Below, one piece after another: positions 44,818 through 52,994 of a stretch of DNA of 64,000 nucleotides. Numbering within the stretch: position 1 is the stretch's first letter; each line of letters starts with the position of its first letter. The translations under genes and the position numbers were made by a program. A model generated the notes under the pieces. That model saw only the letters and a list, made by a program, of their open reading frames with translations, was not told where the DNA came from and ran no database searches. Origin of the DNA: Prevotella heparinolytica (lineage in GTDB: Bacteria; Bacteroidota; Bacteroidia; Bacteroidales; Bacteroidaceae); contig NZ_SLXB01000019.1 of the NCBI RefSeq assembly GCF_004342845.1, forward strand, positions 1 through 64,000, in the 5' to 3' direction.

Positions 44818-46113
44818 ATGGCAATGAAAGAGAACATTAAACCGGCAACCGGACGTCTTGGCGTGTTGGTGGTCGGGGTAGGCGGTGCGGTTTCAACCAC
44901 CATGATTACCGGAACTTTAGCTGCTCGGAAGGGATTGGCTAAGCCCATAGGTGCAATTACACAAATGGCTACTATGCGCATGCAAGACGGTAGTGAGAAA
45001 CTGATTAAAGACATAGTGCCTTTGGCTGATTTAAATGACATCGTTTTCGGCGGTTGGGATATTTTTCCTGACAACGTTTACAAAGCTGCCATGTATGCAG
45101 AGGTTCTGAAGGAGAAAGACTTGAATTTGGTGAGAGACGAGTTGCAAAACATCAAGCCGATGCCTGCCGCTTTCGACCATAATTTCGCGAAACGCCTGAA
45201 CGGTACATATATTAAAAAGGCTGATACTCGCTGGGACATGGTGGAGCAGTTGCGTGAAGACATCCGCAACTTCAAAGTGGCCAATAATTGTGAACGCATA
45301 GTTGTGTTATGGGCTGCAAGTACGGAGATTTATGTTCCTATGACAGACGAGCATAACTCTTTGGCGGCTTTGGAGAAAGCTATGAAAGAGAATCATGTTG
45401 AAGTTATTGCTCCCAGCATGTGCTATGCCTATGCCGCTATTGCCGAAGGTACCCCATTCATTATGGGAGCTCCTAACCTGTGTGTGGATATTCCGGCTAT
45501 GTGGGAGTTCGCCAAGAAGATGAATGTGCCTATTGCCGGTAAGGACTTCAAAAGCGGGCAGACTTTGATGAAGACGGTGCTTGCTCCGATGTTCAAAACG
45601 CGTATGTTGGGCGTGAGCGGTTGGTTTTCTACCAATATATTGGGTAATCGCGACGGCGAGGTACTTGACCAACCGGAAAACTTCAAGACAAAAGAAGTCA
45701 GCAAACTGTCGGTTATCGACAACATCTTTGAACCGGAGAAGTTTCCTGATTTGTACGGCGATATATATCATAAGGTGCGTATCAACTATTATCCTCCCCG
45801 CAAGGATAACAAAGAGGCTTGGGATAATATCGACATTTTCGGCTGGATGGGGTATCCGATGGAAATCAAAGTAAACTTCCTGTGTCGGGATTCCATTCTG
45901 GCAGCTCCTATTGCACTGGATTTGGTTATCTTCAGTGATTTGGCCATGCGTGCAGGTATGTACGGCATTCAGACTTGGCTGTCATTCTTCTGTAAGAGTC
46001 CGATGCACGACTTCGAACATCAGCCTGTACATGATTTATTCCGGCAATGGCGTATGGTGAAAGAAACACTCCGAAACATGGTGGGTGAAACCGCGCCGAG
46101 TTATTTGGATTAA
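44818..46113 (+). CDS. ino1: myo-inositol-1-phosphate synthase
   Basis: NAD-dependent conversion of glucose-6-phosphate to myo-inositol-3-phosphate. The 431-aa protein has the Rossmann segment LGVLVVGVGGAVSTTMITGT near residue 12, FGGWDIF near 75, the conserved GKDFKSGQTLMKTVLAPMF near 240, and SWFSTNILGNRDGEVLDQP near 268. The ATG at 44818 is used because upstream in-frame codons overlap the -7 element. First gene of a five-gene set that matches the inositol-lipid cluster of Bacteroides thetaiotaomicron (BT_1526 to BT_1522, from memory). Confidence 0.95.
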   Translation: MAMKENIKPATGRLGVLVVGVGGAVSTTMITGTLAARKGLAKPIGAITQMATMRMQDGSEKLIKDIVPLADLNDIVFGGWDIFPDNVYKAAMYAEVLKEKDLNLVRDELQNIKPMPAAFDHNFAKRLNGTYIKKADTRWDMVEQLREDIRNFKVANNCERIVVLWAASTEIYVPMTDEHNSLAALEKAMKENHVEVIAPSMCYAYAAIAEGTPFIMGAPNLCVDIPAMWEFAKKMNVPIAGKDFKSGQTLMKTVLAPMFKTRMLGVSGWFSTNILGNRDGEVLDQPENFKTKEVSKLSVIDNIFEPEKFPDLYGDIYHKVRINYYPPRKDNKEAWDNIDIFGWMGYPMEIKVNFLCRDSILAAPIALDLVIFSDLAMRAGMYGIQTWLSFFCKSPMHDFEHQPVHDLFRQWRMVKETLRNMVGETAPSYLD

Positions 46114-46208
46114 GAACGGATGATAAGAGTGGTGGAATGGTAGGACTTTCGGATTTATCTTACCATTCTGCCATCTTATTTTTTGTTGCTCTGATATATT
46201 ATGATGGT

Positions 46209-46682
46209 ATGAAAAAACCTTCCTTTCTTTCTGTTATCGTAGGTTCGGGATTCGGTTTCGGCTTTTCTCCTGTAGCGCCGGGCACTATGGGGGCTTTGTT
46301 GGCTACTCTTGTCTGGTTCGGTTTGTCATATTTGGTTTCGAGTGCTTGCTTGTTATGGCTGACAGTAATTCTAATTTTAGTGTTTACACTTGCCGGTATA
46401 TGGGCTGCCGACTCTTTGGAGGCATATTGGGGAGAAGATCCTTCGCGTGTGGTGGTCGATGAGATGGTAGGCGTGTGGATTACCCTGCTTGCCGCACCTG
46501 CCGGACATGTGTGGTATGCATTGGGAGCGTTTATACTGTTTCGTTTATTCGATATTTTTAAGCCGTTAGGAATCAGACGTATGGAAAAGCTTTCCGGTGG
46601 AGTGGGGGTAATGATGGATGATATTTTGGCCGGCGTTTATGGGTTTATCGTTCTGATTGCAGCGAGATGGGTAATAGGATGA
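46209..46682 (+). CDS. PgpA-like phosphatase, probably acting on phosphatidylinositol phosphate
   Basis: 157-aa membrane protein of the phosphatidylglycerophosphatase A family: SGFGFGFSPVAPGTMGALLA near residue 10, AADSLEAYWGEDPSRVVVDE near 75 with the metal-binding acidic residues, and IRRMEKLSGGVGVMMDDILA near 120. In this operon, between inositol-phosphate synthase and a CDP-alcohol transferase, it most likely removes phosphate from PI-phosphate instead of PG-phosphate, as reported for the B. thetaiotaomicron equivalent. The start at 46209 follows family length. Its stop overlaps the next start (ATGA). Confidence 0.85.
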   Translation: MKKPSFLSVIVGSGFGFGFSPVAPGTMGALLATLVWFGLSYLVSSACLLWLTVILILVFTLAGIWAADSLEAYWGEDPSRVVVDEMVGVWITLLAAPAGHVWYALGAFILFRLFDIFKPLGIRRMEKLSGGVGVMMDDILAGVYGFIVLIAARWVIG

Positions 46683-47194
46683 AAGAAAGAAACAAAAGAG
46701 TTGTATGGCGTCGTGTTGTCTGGGTTTTCTTTAAGGCTCAGTTGTCGGCGCAGCTTGCAAGTTTCTTGGATTTTCTGATAACCATTCTTTTAGTAAAAGC
46801 ATTTGGCCTTTTTTATCTTTATGCCACTTTTACAGGCTCGGTGGTAGGAGGCGTTGTGAATTGTGCTGTCAATTATAGCTGGGTGTTCCATGCGAGAAAT
46901 GTGAAGAAATCGCATGTCGCCCTGAAATACCTCTTTGTTTGGGGAGGTAGCATCGTACTCAATACGTGGGGAACATTTGCTCTGACAGAATGGCTCACCG
47001 GCATGACATGGGTAAACGGATTGCTTGGCTATTATGTTGATAATGTGTTTATCTTGTCAAAGATAATAGTTGCAGTACTGGTGTCTTTCTTCTGGAATTA
47101 TCATTTGCAACGAGTTTTTGTTTACCGGAATTATAGCCTTAGGGATTTCTTGAAACATCGATTGGAGAATAAAAAAGACGAATATGAATTATAG
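46679..47194 (+). CDS. GtrA-family membrane protein
   Basis: 171 aa with four membrane segments (about 18-40, 45-65, 85-105, 120-145) and the GtrA features [40 protein letters not shown] and [14 protein letters not shown]. GtrA proteins are thought to flip or assist lipid-linked sugars across the inner membrane. It overlaps the PgpA-like gene by 4 bp and the CDP-alcohol transferase gene by 11 bp, so it is translationally coupled to inositol-lipid enzymes. Its substrate is unknown; flipping an inositol lipid or its glycosyl donor is a hypothesis. Confidence 0.85.
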   Translation: MKERNKRVVWRRVVWVFFKAQLSAQLASFLDFLITILLVKAFGLFYLYATFTGSVVGGVVNCAVNYSWVFHARNVKKSHVALKYLFVWGGSIVLNTWGTFALTEWLTGMTWVNGLLGYYVDNVFILSKIIVAVLVSFFWNYHLQRVFVYRNYSLRDFLKHRLENKKDEYEL

Positions 47195-47834
47195 AGACTA
47201 TTTACAACAGTTGATTTACAAAATCATTAATCCGATAGTGCGTGGCATGATTAGGGTAGGGATTACGCCTAATTTCATTACAACTGCCGGATTGGTGCTG
47301 AACATCATGGCGGCGGCCTTGTTTGTATATGCAGGGGTGTATGAGGGCGGTGAACTTGCCTATGTGGGCTGGGGAGGAGGCATTGTGCTTTTTGCCGGGT
47401 TGTTTGATATGATGGACGGGCGTGTGGCGCGCGTAGGCAATATGAGTTCTACTTTTGGGGCATTATATGATTCGGTGCTCGACCGATACAGCGAACTTGT
47501 GACGCTATTCGGTATCTTCTACTATTTGGTACTGCAAGGCTATTTGTGGGGCTCCATCATTACGTTTGTTGCTTTGGTCGGCTCGCTGATGGTGAGTTAT
47601 GTGCGTGCCCGTGCCGAAGGACTGGGACTGGAATGCAAGGTCGGCTTTATGCAACGTCCTGAGCGTGTAGTATTGACTGCATTCGGAGCCATCTTCTGCG
47701 GCATTTTTGACGATTGTACATCGTTCGACCCGATGCTGATATTGATTGTGCCGATGGCGGTGATTGCATTGTTGGCAAATGTTACGGCATTTGCCCGTTT
47801 GGCACATTGTTACAAACTGCTGCAAGGAAAGTGA
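47184..47834 (+). CDS. CDP-alcohol phosphatidyltransferase (PI-phosphate synthase)
   Basis: 216-aa integral membrane enzyme. The CDP-alcohol transferase motif D-x2-DG-x2-AR-x8-G-x3-D-x3-D is complete: [20 protein letters not shown] followed by YDSVLD (about residues 75-98). It joins CDP-diacylglycerol to an alcohol; with ino1 and the PgpA-like phosphatase in the same operon the alcohol is most likely inositol-3-phosphate. About six membrane segments. The gene starts inside the GtrA gene and ends in a TGATG overlap with the next. Confidence 0.9.
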   Translation: MNYRDYLQQLIYKIINPIVRGMIRVGITPNFITTAGLVLNIMAAALFVYAGVYEGGELAYVGWGGGIVLFAGLFDMMDGRVARVGNMSSTFGALYDSVLDRYSELVTLFGIFYYLVLQGYLWGSIITFVALVGSLMVSYVRARAEGLGLECKVGFMQRPERVVLTAFGAIFCGIFDDCTSFDPMLILIVPMAVIALLANVTAFARLAHCYKLLQGK

Positions 47835-48769
47835 TGGGTAATAAATGCCTCTCTTTGATGAGAGAGAGTGTTCCGGCTGTTGTCGTAACAATGCTTTTCT
47901 TGATACTGACGGCGCTCTGTATCGGACTCCGTCCGGAGCATCTCCTGATGACAGTCGTGTTTTTTGTCCTGTTCCTTGCAGGAAAGGCTTCTCGTAAGTT
48001 GGTTGTGGCCTTATTGCCTTTCTTTATATTCGGCATTTCGTATGATTGGATGCGCGTGTATCCCAACTATATGGTCAGTCCGATTGATATAAAAGGTTTG
48101 TATGAAGCCGAAAAATCCCTATTCGGTTTATCCTTTGGCGGTGTTACTCTTATTCCTTGCGAATATTTTGCTTTGAACCATTGTCCGGCGGCAGACTTTT
48201 TTGCCGGAATATTCTATCTGTGCTGGGTACCTGTTCCCATAGCTTTCGGACTATGGTTGTATTTAAAGGGATACCGCAGCGTGTATCTGCGTTTTGCATT
48301 GGCATTCCTGTTGGTCAATCTGATTGGTTTTGCAGGGTACTACATCCATCCGGCAGCTCCTCCTTGGTATGTTATGAATTATGGCTTTGAGCCTGTGCTC
48401 GACACTCCGGGCAATGTAGCCGGCTTGAGACGCTTTGACGAATTATTGGGGTGTGCTGTCTTCGATTCCATCTATGGACGGAATGCGAATGTTTTTGCGG
48501 CAGTGCCTTCGCTTCATGCAGCCTATATGGTGGTGACTCTGGTCTATTCTATTATCAATCATTGCAGAAAATGGTTGATAGCTTTATTTGCCGTCATCAT
48601 GGTCGGTATCTGGTGGACGGCAGTCTATTCAGGCCATCATTACCTGATTGATGTGTTGCTGGGCATTCTCTGTGCCATGTTGGGCATTCTGCTCTTTGAA
48701 AAAGGGTTGATGAGATGGGAGGTTTTCAGACGCTTCTTTGAGAGATATGCCCGTTATATCGGCAGATAG
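47834..48769 (+). CDS. PAP2/AUR1-like enzyme, candidate inositol-phosphoceramide synthase
   Basis: 311-aa membrane protein with about six to eight hydrophobic segments and the PAP2-type active-site motifs AAVPSLHAAYMV near residue 220 and YSGHHYLIDVLLG near 262 (two catalytic His and the Asp). The start at 47834 overlaps the previous stop (TGATG), which suits the hydrophobic N-terminus. Fungal AUR1 belongs to this group and moves phosphoinositol from PI to ceramide. As the last gene of the inositol operon, the same transfer to Bacteroides sphingolipid is the best guess, as proposed for BT_1522. Confidence 0.82.
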   Translation: MGNKCLSLMRESVPAVVVTMLFLILTALCIGLRPEHLLMTVVFFVLFLAGKASRKLVVALLPFFIFGISYDWMRVYPNYMVSPIDIKGLYEAEKSLFGLSFGGVTLIPCEYFALNHCPAADFFAGIFYLCWVPVPIAFGLWLYLKGYRSVYLRFALAFLLVNLIGFAGYYIHPAAPPWYVMNYGFEPVLDTPGNVAGLRRFDELLGCAVFDSIYGRNANVFAAVPSLHAAYMVVTLVYSIINHCRKWLIALFAVIMVGIWWTAVYSGHHYLIDVLLGILCAMLGILLFEKGLMRWEVFRRFFERYARYIGR

Positions 48770-48935
48770 TTTACGTGTCGATTTCCAAAAGATTTTCTTT
48801 TCATAACTCCGCTCGTTCGCTTGAGCAACCTTTATAAACTTGAATCCGTGACTTGGCGGTGGATGCTGATAATGTAATAATGATTTATTATCGCAAGGCA
48901 ATCTTCGGTGAAGAGGACGGAAGTAGAGTCCTCCC

Positions 48936-48965
48936 CCCCCTTCAGAAGACCTTCTGACGAGGGGG
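48936..48965. other. C-run/G-run hairpin heading the AGTATAC array
   Basis: CCCCC-TTCAGAAG (48936-48948) pairs with CTTCTGA-CGA-GGGGG (48951-48965), with the CGA bulged. It stands 7 bp before the AGTATACTA at 48972, the same layout as 9598-9630. Confidence 0.6.
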
Positions 48966-48980
48966 TACTTAAGTATACTA

Positions 48981-49324
48981 CCCGGGTTCGGGATAAGAAG
49001 CAGGTCGATAACCTCACCCGGCGGCCTGTGTTTTAAAGTAAATTACCTTTGATTATCAATCGTTTATCCTTGACCTATCAGACACTTGCCTCTGACGGCT
49101 CAAACACTTGTGTCTGTCACGTCAAACACAAGTGTCTGTCGGCTTGGACACTTGCCTCTGTCACGACAAAGGATTGCAGCTGTCAGACAGGGGGAGGATG
49201 GTCGGCGTAAAAGGCCCTCTTCTGCCTAATCGCCGTAAACCGGTGCATTCAGGAAATATCCGTCCGATAACAGAATGCAGCCCCTCATTTTTAGCAAAAG
49301 GAACTACCTGCCCCGAATTCAGAT
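48981..49324 (-). mobile_element. ~340-bp non-autonomous repeat element, copy 3, inserted in a 22-bp array
   Basis: Reverse-complement match to 30393-30732 over its whole length. Ends: CCCGGGTTCGGG at 48981 and CCCCGAATTCAG at 49311-49322, imperfect inverted repeats. It is flanked by AGTATACTA on both sides (48972-48980 and 49325-49333), which fits a 9-bp target duplication. Removing it rejoins a regular AGTATAC array. No protein is encoded. It occupies much of the 892-bp gap between the inositol operon and the SusC gene; 48770-48930 shows nothing recognisable. Confidence 0.75.
49079..49166. repeat. 22-bp phased array inside element copy 3
   Basis: Four units start at 49079, 49101, 49123 and 49145, each 22 bp apart (CAGACACTTGCCTCTG, CAAACACTTGTGTCTG, CAAACACAAGTGTCTG, TGGACACTTGCCTCTG). 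Confidence 0.85.
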
Positions 49325-49390
49325 AGTATACTACTGAGACTCCCTAAGTATAGGACTGAGACATCCTCGATATGAGAGCGACCTGACTTT
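49325..49390. repeat. 22-bp phased array, word AGTATACTACTGAG
   Basis: Units start at 49325 (AGTATACTACTGAGACTC), 49347 (AGTATAGGACTGAGACAT) and 49369 (GATATGAGAGCGACC), 22 bp apart. The word is close to that of the array at 9630. A further AGTATACTA lies across the inserted element at 48972. Confidence 0.75.
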
Positions 49391-49590
49391 GTCTTTTTTT
49401 TCGGCTTATCGAAGTCTTTTTAAACGATGGTTTTGGCAGGATTTTCCAATGTCGGATGATTGTCGGGCTTGAATGAATAATTATATTAAAAGTTCTTATT
49501 ATTTCAATCCGGATGTAATGGAAGATTTTCCTGGAAAATTGTGGGAAATGGCTTTATTTATGACAAAATGATTAATAATACCCCCTGCTG

Positions 49591-49621
49591 TTTGTGCTTG
49601 CTTAAAAAAACTCTATCTTTG
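49591..49621 (+). promoter_or_regulatory. Consensus promoter of the SusC/SusD operon
   Basis: TTTG (49591-49594), 19 bp, TATCTTTG (49614-49621), an exact Bacteroidota match, 40 bp before the SusC start. Such a strong match suggests housekeeping sigma use without an activator being strictly needed. Confidence 0.82.
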
Positions 49622-49661
49622 TGTCGTTAATTTTATTTTTTATTGAGGTTTTGTAAAGGCC

Positions 49662-52600
49662 ATGTTTCTTGTTTCAGACTCTTTGCGGATTGCTTTAAGT
49701 CGAGTTAACCTTGATAAGATAATCAAAAACCAATCAGTTGTGTTAAGAAATCTAAAATTGGGGGGGGTGATTCTCTCTCTTTGGTGTGGGGGAGTTCAAC
49801 CCTCGTTTGCTGCAAATGCGGCAGGTTATGAAGTCGTTCAACAAAACGGCACATGTACCGGTATTGTAAAAGACAGCACAGGCGAAACCATTATTGGTGC
49901 TTCTGTCTTAGTCAAAGGAACTTCCAACGGAACGATTACCGGTATCGACGGCGATTTTTCACTCAGAAATGTTCCTCAAGGAAGTATTATTCAAATCTCA
50001 TTCGTCGGTTATCAGACACAGGAAGTCAGATGGACGGGAACACCATTGAACATTATCTTGAAAGATGACAGCAAAATGCTGGAAGAAGTGGTGGTAGTGG
50101 GCTTCGGTACACAGAAAAAGGTGAACCTTACAGGATCCGTATCTACGGTGGATTCCAAAACGCTTGCTTCACGTCCGGTCAATTCGGTTGTCGACGCTTT
50201 GCAGGGTGCGGTTCCGGGTATGAATTTTTCCGTAGGGAAACAAGGCGGTGCCTTGAACTCGGACAAACAATTCAATATTCGTGGTACAGGTACTATCGGC
50301 GAAGGTTCTTCAGTTTCTCCTTTGGTTTTGATTGACGGTATGGAGGGAGACTTGAACATGTTGAATCCACAAGATATCGAAAACATTTCCGTCTTGAAAG
50401 ACGCTTCAGCCTCGTCTATCTACGGTTCGCGTGCAGCGGGAGGCGTAATTCTGGTGACAACCAAGAGTGGACGTGCCGGTAAAACTTCCATCAATTACAA
50501 CAACAGTTTCCGCTTCAACTCTCCGTTGAATATGCCTGAGATGATGGATTCCTATACTTGGGCCAATTATATGAATGCGGCGAGCGTAAATTCCGGAAAC
50601 GGTATCTGGTTCTCGGATAATAAACTTGCACTCATGAAGAAAGCGCAAAGCGATCCAAGCATTCCTAAGATGTATGCCAATAAAAACAACCGTTGGGAAG
50701 TGTGGGACGCGATGGATTTGCTTCCGGTGGCCAATACCGACTGGTTGAAAGAACATTTCGGCAACAGCTTTTCACAAGAACACACCTTGAGTGTCAACGG
50801 TGGCAGCGAGAACATGCAATACTATTTCTCTGCCAATTATCTGGCTCAAGAGGGCATCCTGCGTCATGGAGACGAAAATAAACAACGCTATGGCGTGACG
50901 GGCAAAATCAATGCCGGCCTTGCCGATTGGCTGAAGATGGGATACAGCATCCGCTTTACCCGCACGGACTTTGAAAATCCTTCGAACATCGGCACCGATG
51001 GAGGTTTGTTTTATCATAATGTCTGTCGCTATTGGCCCATCGTTCCGGTGACCGATCCTAATGGATACTATGTTCCCGAGTCATTCGTCGGGCTGCTGAA
51101 AGACGGAGGTAAATACAACAGGCAGTACGATGTCTTGGCACAACAGCTCAGTTTGCAACTTACTCCCATGAAAGGTTGGATTGTCAATGCCGAACTGAAT
51201 TACCGTATCATTAACGAGAATCAGCATACAGACTGGCTCACCGTTAATGCTTATGATGTGGATAAGAATCCTTACGTGGCCTTTAATGGCGTGTCGAGTG
51301 TGAAAGAGTATACTTATAAGAGCAATTATTTCAACCCGAACATCTTCACCGAATACAGTCGTTCTTTTGGCGACCACAATGCTAAAATCATGGTCGGCTT
51401 CCAAAGCGAATGGTTGCGCCAACGCTCTGTGACGGCTCAACAAGACGGTATCCTTTCCGGATTGCCCACACTGGATACTACCAGCGATAATGCCCGCGTG
51501 AAAGGAGAATACCAAAGCTGGGCTACAGCCGGATTTTTCGGACGCTTGAATTACGACTACAAAGGACGCTATTTGTTTGAAGCCAATTTGCGCTACGATG
51601 GTTCGTCACGTTTCCTACGCGCCAATCGCTGGAATTGGTTCCCCTCTTTCTCTCTCGGATGGAACATTGCACAAGAAAAATTCTGGGAAAACCTGTCAGG
51701 AACTGTAAATATGCTGAAGTTACGTGCTTCGTGGGGACAATTGGGCAATCAAAATACGGAAAACTGGTATCCGTTCTATCCCACCATCGGTTACAAGGCA
51801 AAAGATAGCAACTGGTTAGTGAACGGTGTTAAGCCTAATAAATCTTGGCAACCTGCCCTTGTATCTACTCTGCTTACATGGGAGAAGAGCCGTACATGGG
51901 AAATCGGTCTGGACTGGGGAGCTTTCAATAACCGCCTGACCGGTTCGTTCGGCTACTTCCAGCGTAAAACTTACGACATGGTAGGTCCTGCACCCGAATT
52001 GCCCGATGTACTTGGAGCTAACGCCCCTAAGGTGAACAATTTGGATATGACATCCAAAGGATGGGACTTGCAGATAAGCTGGAGAGATCGGATTAACGAT
52101 TTGAGCTATGGTGTCACTCTGTCATTAAGCGACAATGAAGTAGTGATAGATAAATATCCCAATGATTCGAAAGCCCTGAACTTGAAATATTACAAAGGTG
52201 CACACTTAGGCGATATTTGGGGATATACCACTGTAGGTATTGCTAAAACAGACGAAGAGATGAATGCTCATTTGGCCAAGGTAGACCAAAGCTCTTTGGG
52301 CAGTAATTGGGGAGCCGACGACATCATGTATGCCGACCTGGATGGAGATGGCAAAGTGAACAAAGGAGAAGATAGAGCAGATAAGTCCGGTGACTATCGT
52401 ATCATCGGTAACTCCAATCCGCGATATAATTTCGGTTTGAATATAGATGCAGCTTACAAAGGATTTGACTTGAAACTTTTCTTCCAAGGCACATTGAAGC
52501 GCGATTACGCAATCGGACAAAACGATGCTGTATTCTGGGGAGGAAGCGTAAACAAATGGCAGGCTTTGGGATTCAAAGAACATTTGGATTATTTCCGTCC

Positions 52601-52937
52601 GGATGCCAACGACCCGTTGGGACAGAATATCGACAGCTATTATCCTCGTGTGGCATGGGGCAGTAGCAAAAACCAGCATGTACAGACCAGGTATCTGCAG
52701 AATGCCGCATACGGACGTCTGAAGAACGTTACTTTGGGATATACACTGCCTAAAGAGGTTACCAAGAAGTTCTATGTGGAAAATCTCCGCGTGTTTGTAT
52801 CGGGTGAGAACCTGCTGACCATTACCGATTTTACGAAACTGGCTGATCCGGAATTGATTGATGCCTCCGGCTGGGGGTTCGGTAAGACTTATCCGTTGGC
52901 TAAGACCGTGTCGTTAGGTTTGAGCGTCACTTTCTAA
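49662..52937 (+). CDS. SusC/RagA-type TonB-linked outer-membrane transporter
   Basis: 1091 aa. A long N-terminal region ends in a signal-like segment (GGVILSLWCGGVQPSFAANA, about residues 34-53). Next comes a carboxypeptidase-D regulatory-like domain (GIVKDSTGETIIGASVLVKG, about 67-140), the TonB-box/plug region (LEEVVVVGFGTQKKVNLTGS near 144), and a 22-strand type barrel to the C-terminal YPLAKTVSLGLSVTF. It imports a ligand too large for porins together with the SusD lipoprotein encoded 57 bp downstream. The substrate cannot be told: no glycosidase, peptidase or regulator gene accompanies the pair. No STN domain is present, so anti-sigma signalling is unlikely. Confidence 0.95.
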   Translation: MFLVSDSLRIALSRVNLDKIIKNQSVVLRNLKLGGVILSLWCGGVQPSFAANAAGYEVVQQNGTCTGIVKDSTGETIIGASVLVKGTSNGTITGIDGDFSLRNVPQGSIIQISFVGYQTQEVRWTGTPLNIILKDDSKMLEEVVVVGFGTQKKVNLTGSVSTVDSKTLASRPVNSVVDALQGAVPGMNFSVGKQGGALNSDKQFNIRGTGTIGEGSSVSPLVLIDGMEGDLNMLNPQDIENISVLKDASASSIYGSRAAGGVILVTTKSGRAGKTSINYNNSFRFNSPLNMPEMMDSYTWANYMNAASVNSGNGIWFSDNKLALMKKAQSDPSIPKMYANKNNRWEVWDAMDLLPVANTDWLKEHFGNSFSQEHTLSVNGGSENMQYYFSANYLAQEGILRHGDENKQRYGVTGKINAGLADWLKMGYSIRFTRTDFENPSNIGTDGGLFYHNVCRYWPIVPVTDPNGYYVPESFVGLLKDGGKYNRQYDVLAQQLSLQLTPMKGWIVNAELNYRIINENQHTDWLTVNAYDVDKNPYVAFNGVSSVKEYTYKSNYFNPNIFTEYSRSFGDHNAKIMVGFQSEWLRQRSVTAQQDGILSGLPTLDTTSDNARVKGEYQSWATAGFFGRLNYDYKGRYLFEANLRYDGSSRFLRANRWNWFPSFSLGWNIAQEKFWENLSGTVNMLKLRASWGQLGNQNTENWYPFYPTIGYKAKDSNWLVNGVKPNKSWQPALVSTLLTWEKSRTWEIGLDWGAFNNRLTGSFGYFQRKTYDMVGPAPELPDVLGANAPKVNNLDMTSKGWDLQISWRDRINDLSYGVTLSLSDNEVVIDKYPNDSKALNLKYYKGAHLGDIWGYTTVGIAKTDEEMNAHLAKVDQSSLGSNWGADDIMYADLDGDGKVNKGEDRADKSGDYRIIGNSNPRYNFGLNIDAAYKGFDLKLFFQGTLKRDYAIGQNDAVFWGGSVNKWQALGFKEHLDYFRPDANDPLGQNIDSYYPRVAWGSSKNQHVQTRYLQNAAYGRLKNVTLGYTLPKEVTKKFYVENLRVFVSGENLLTITDFTKLADPELIDASGWGFGKTYPLAKTVSLGLSVTF

Positions 52938-52994
52938 ACGGAAAAACAGGAACTCACTTATTAACCCGTTATTAATTAGCAAAATCATAAAATT

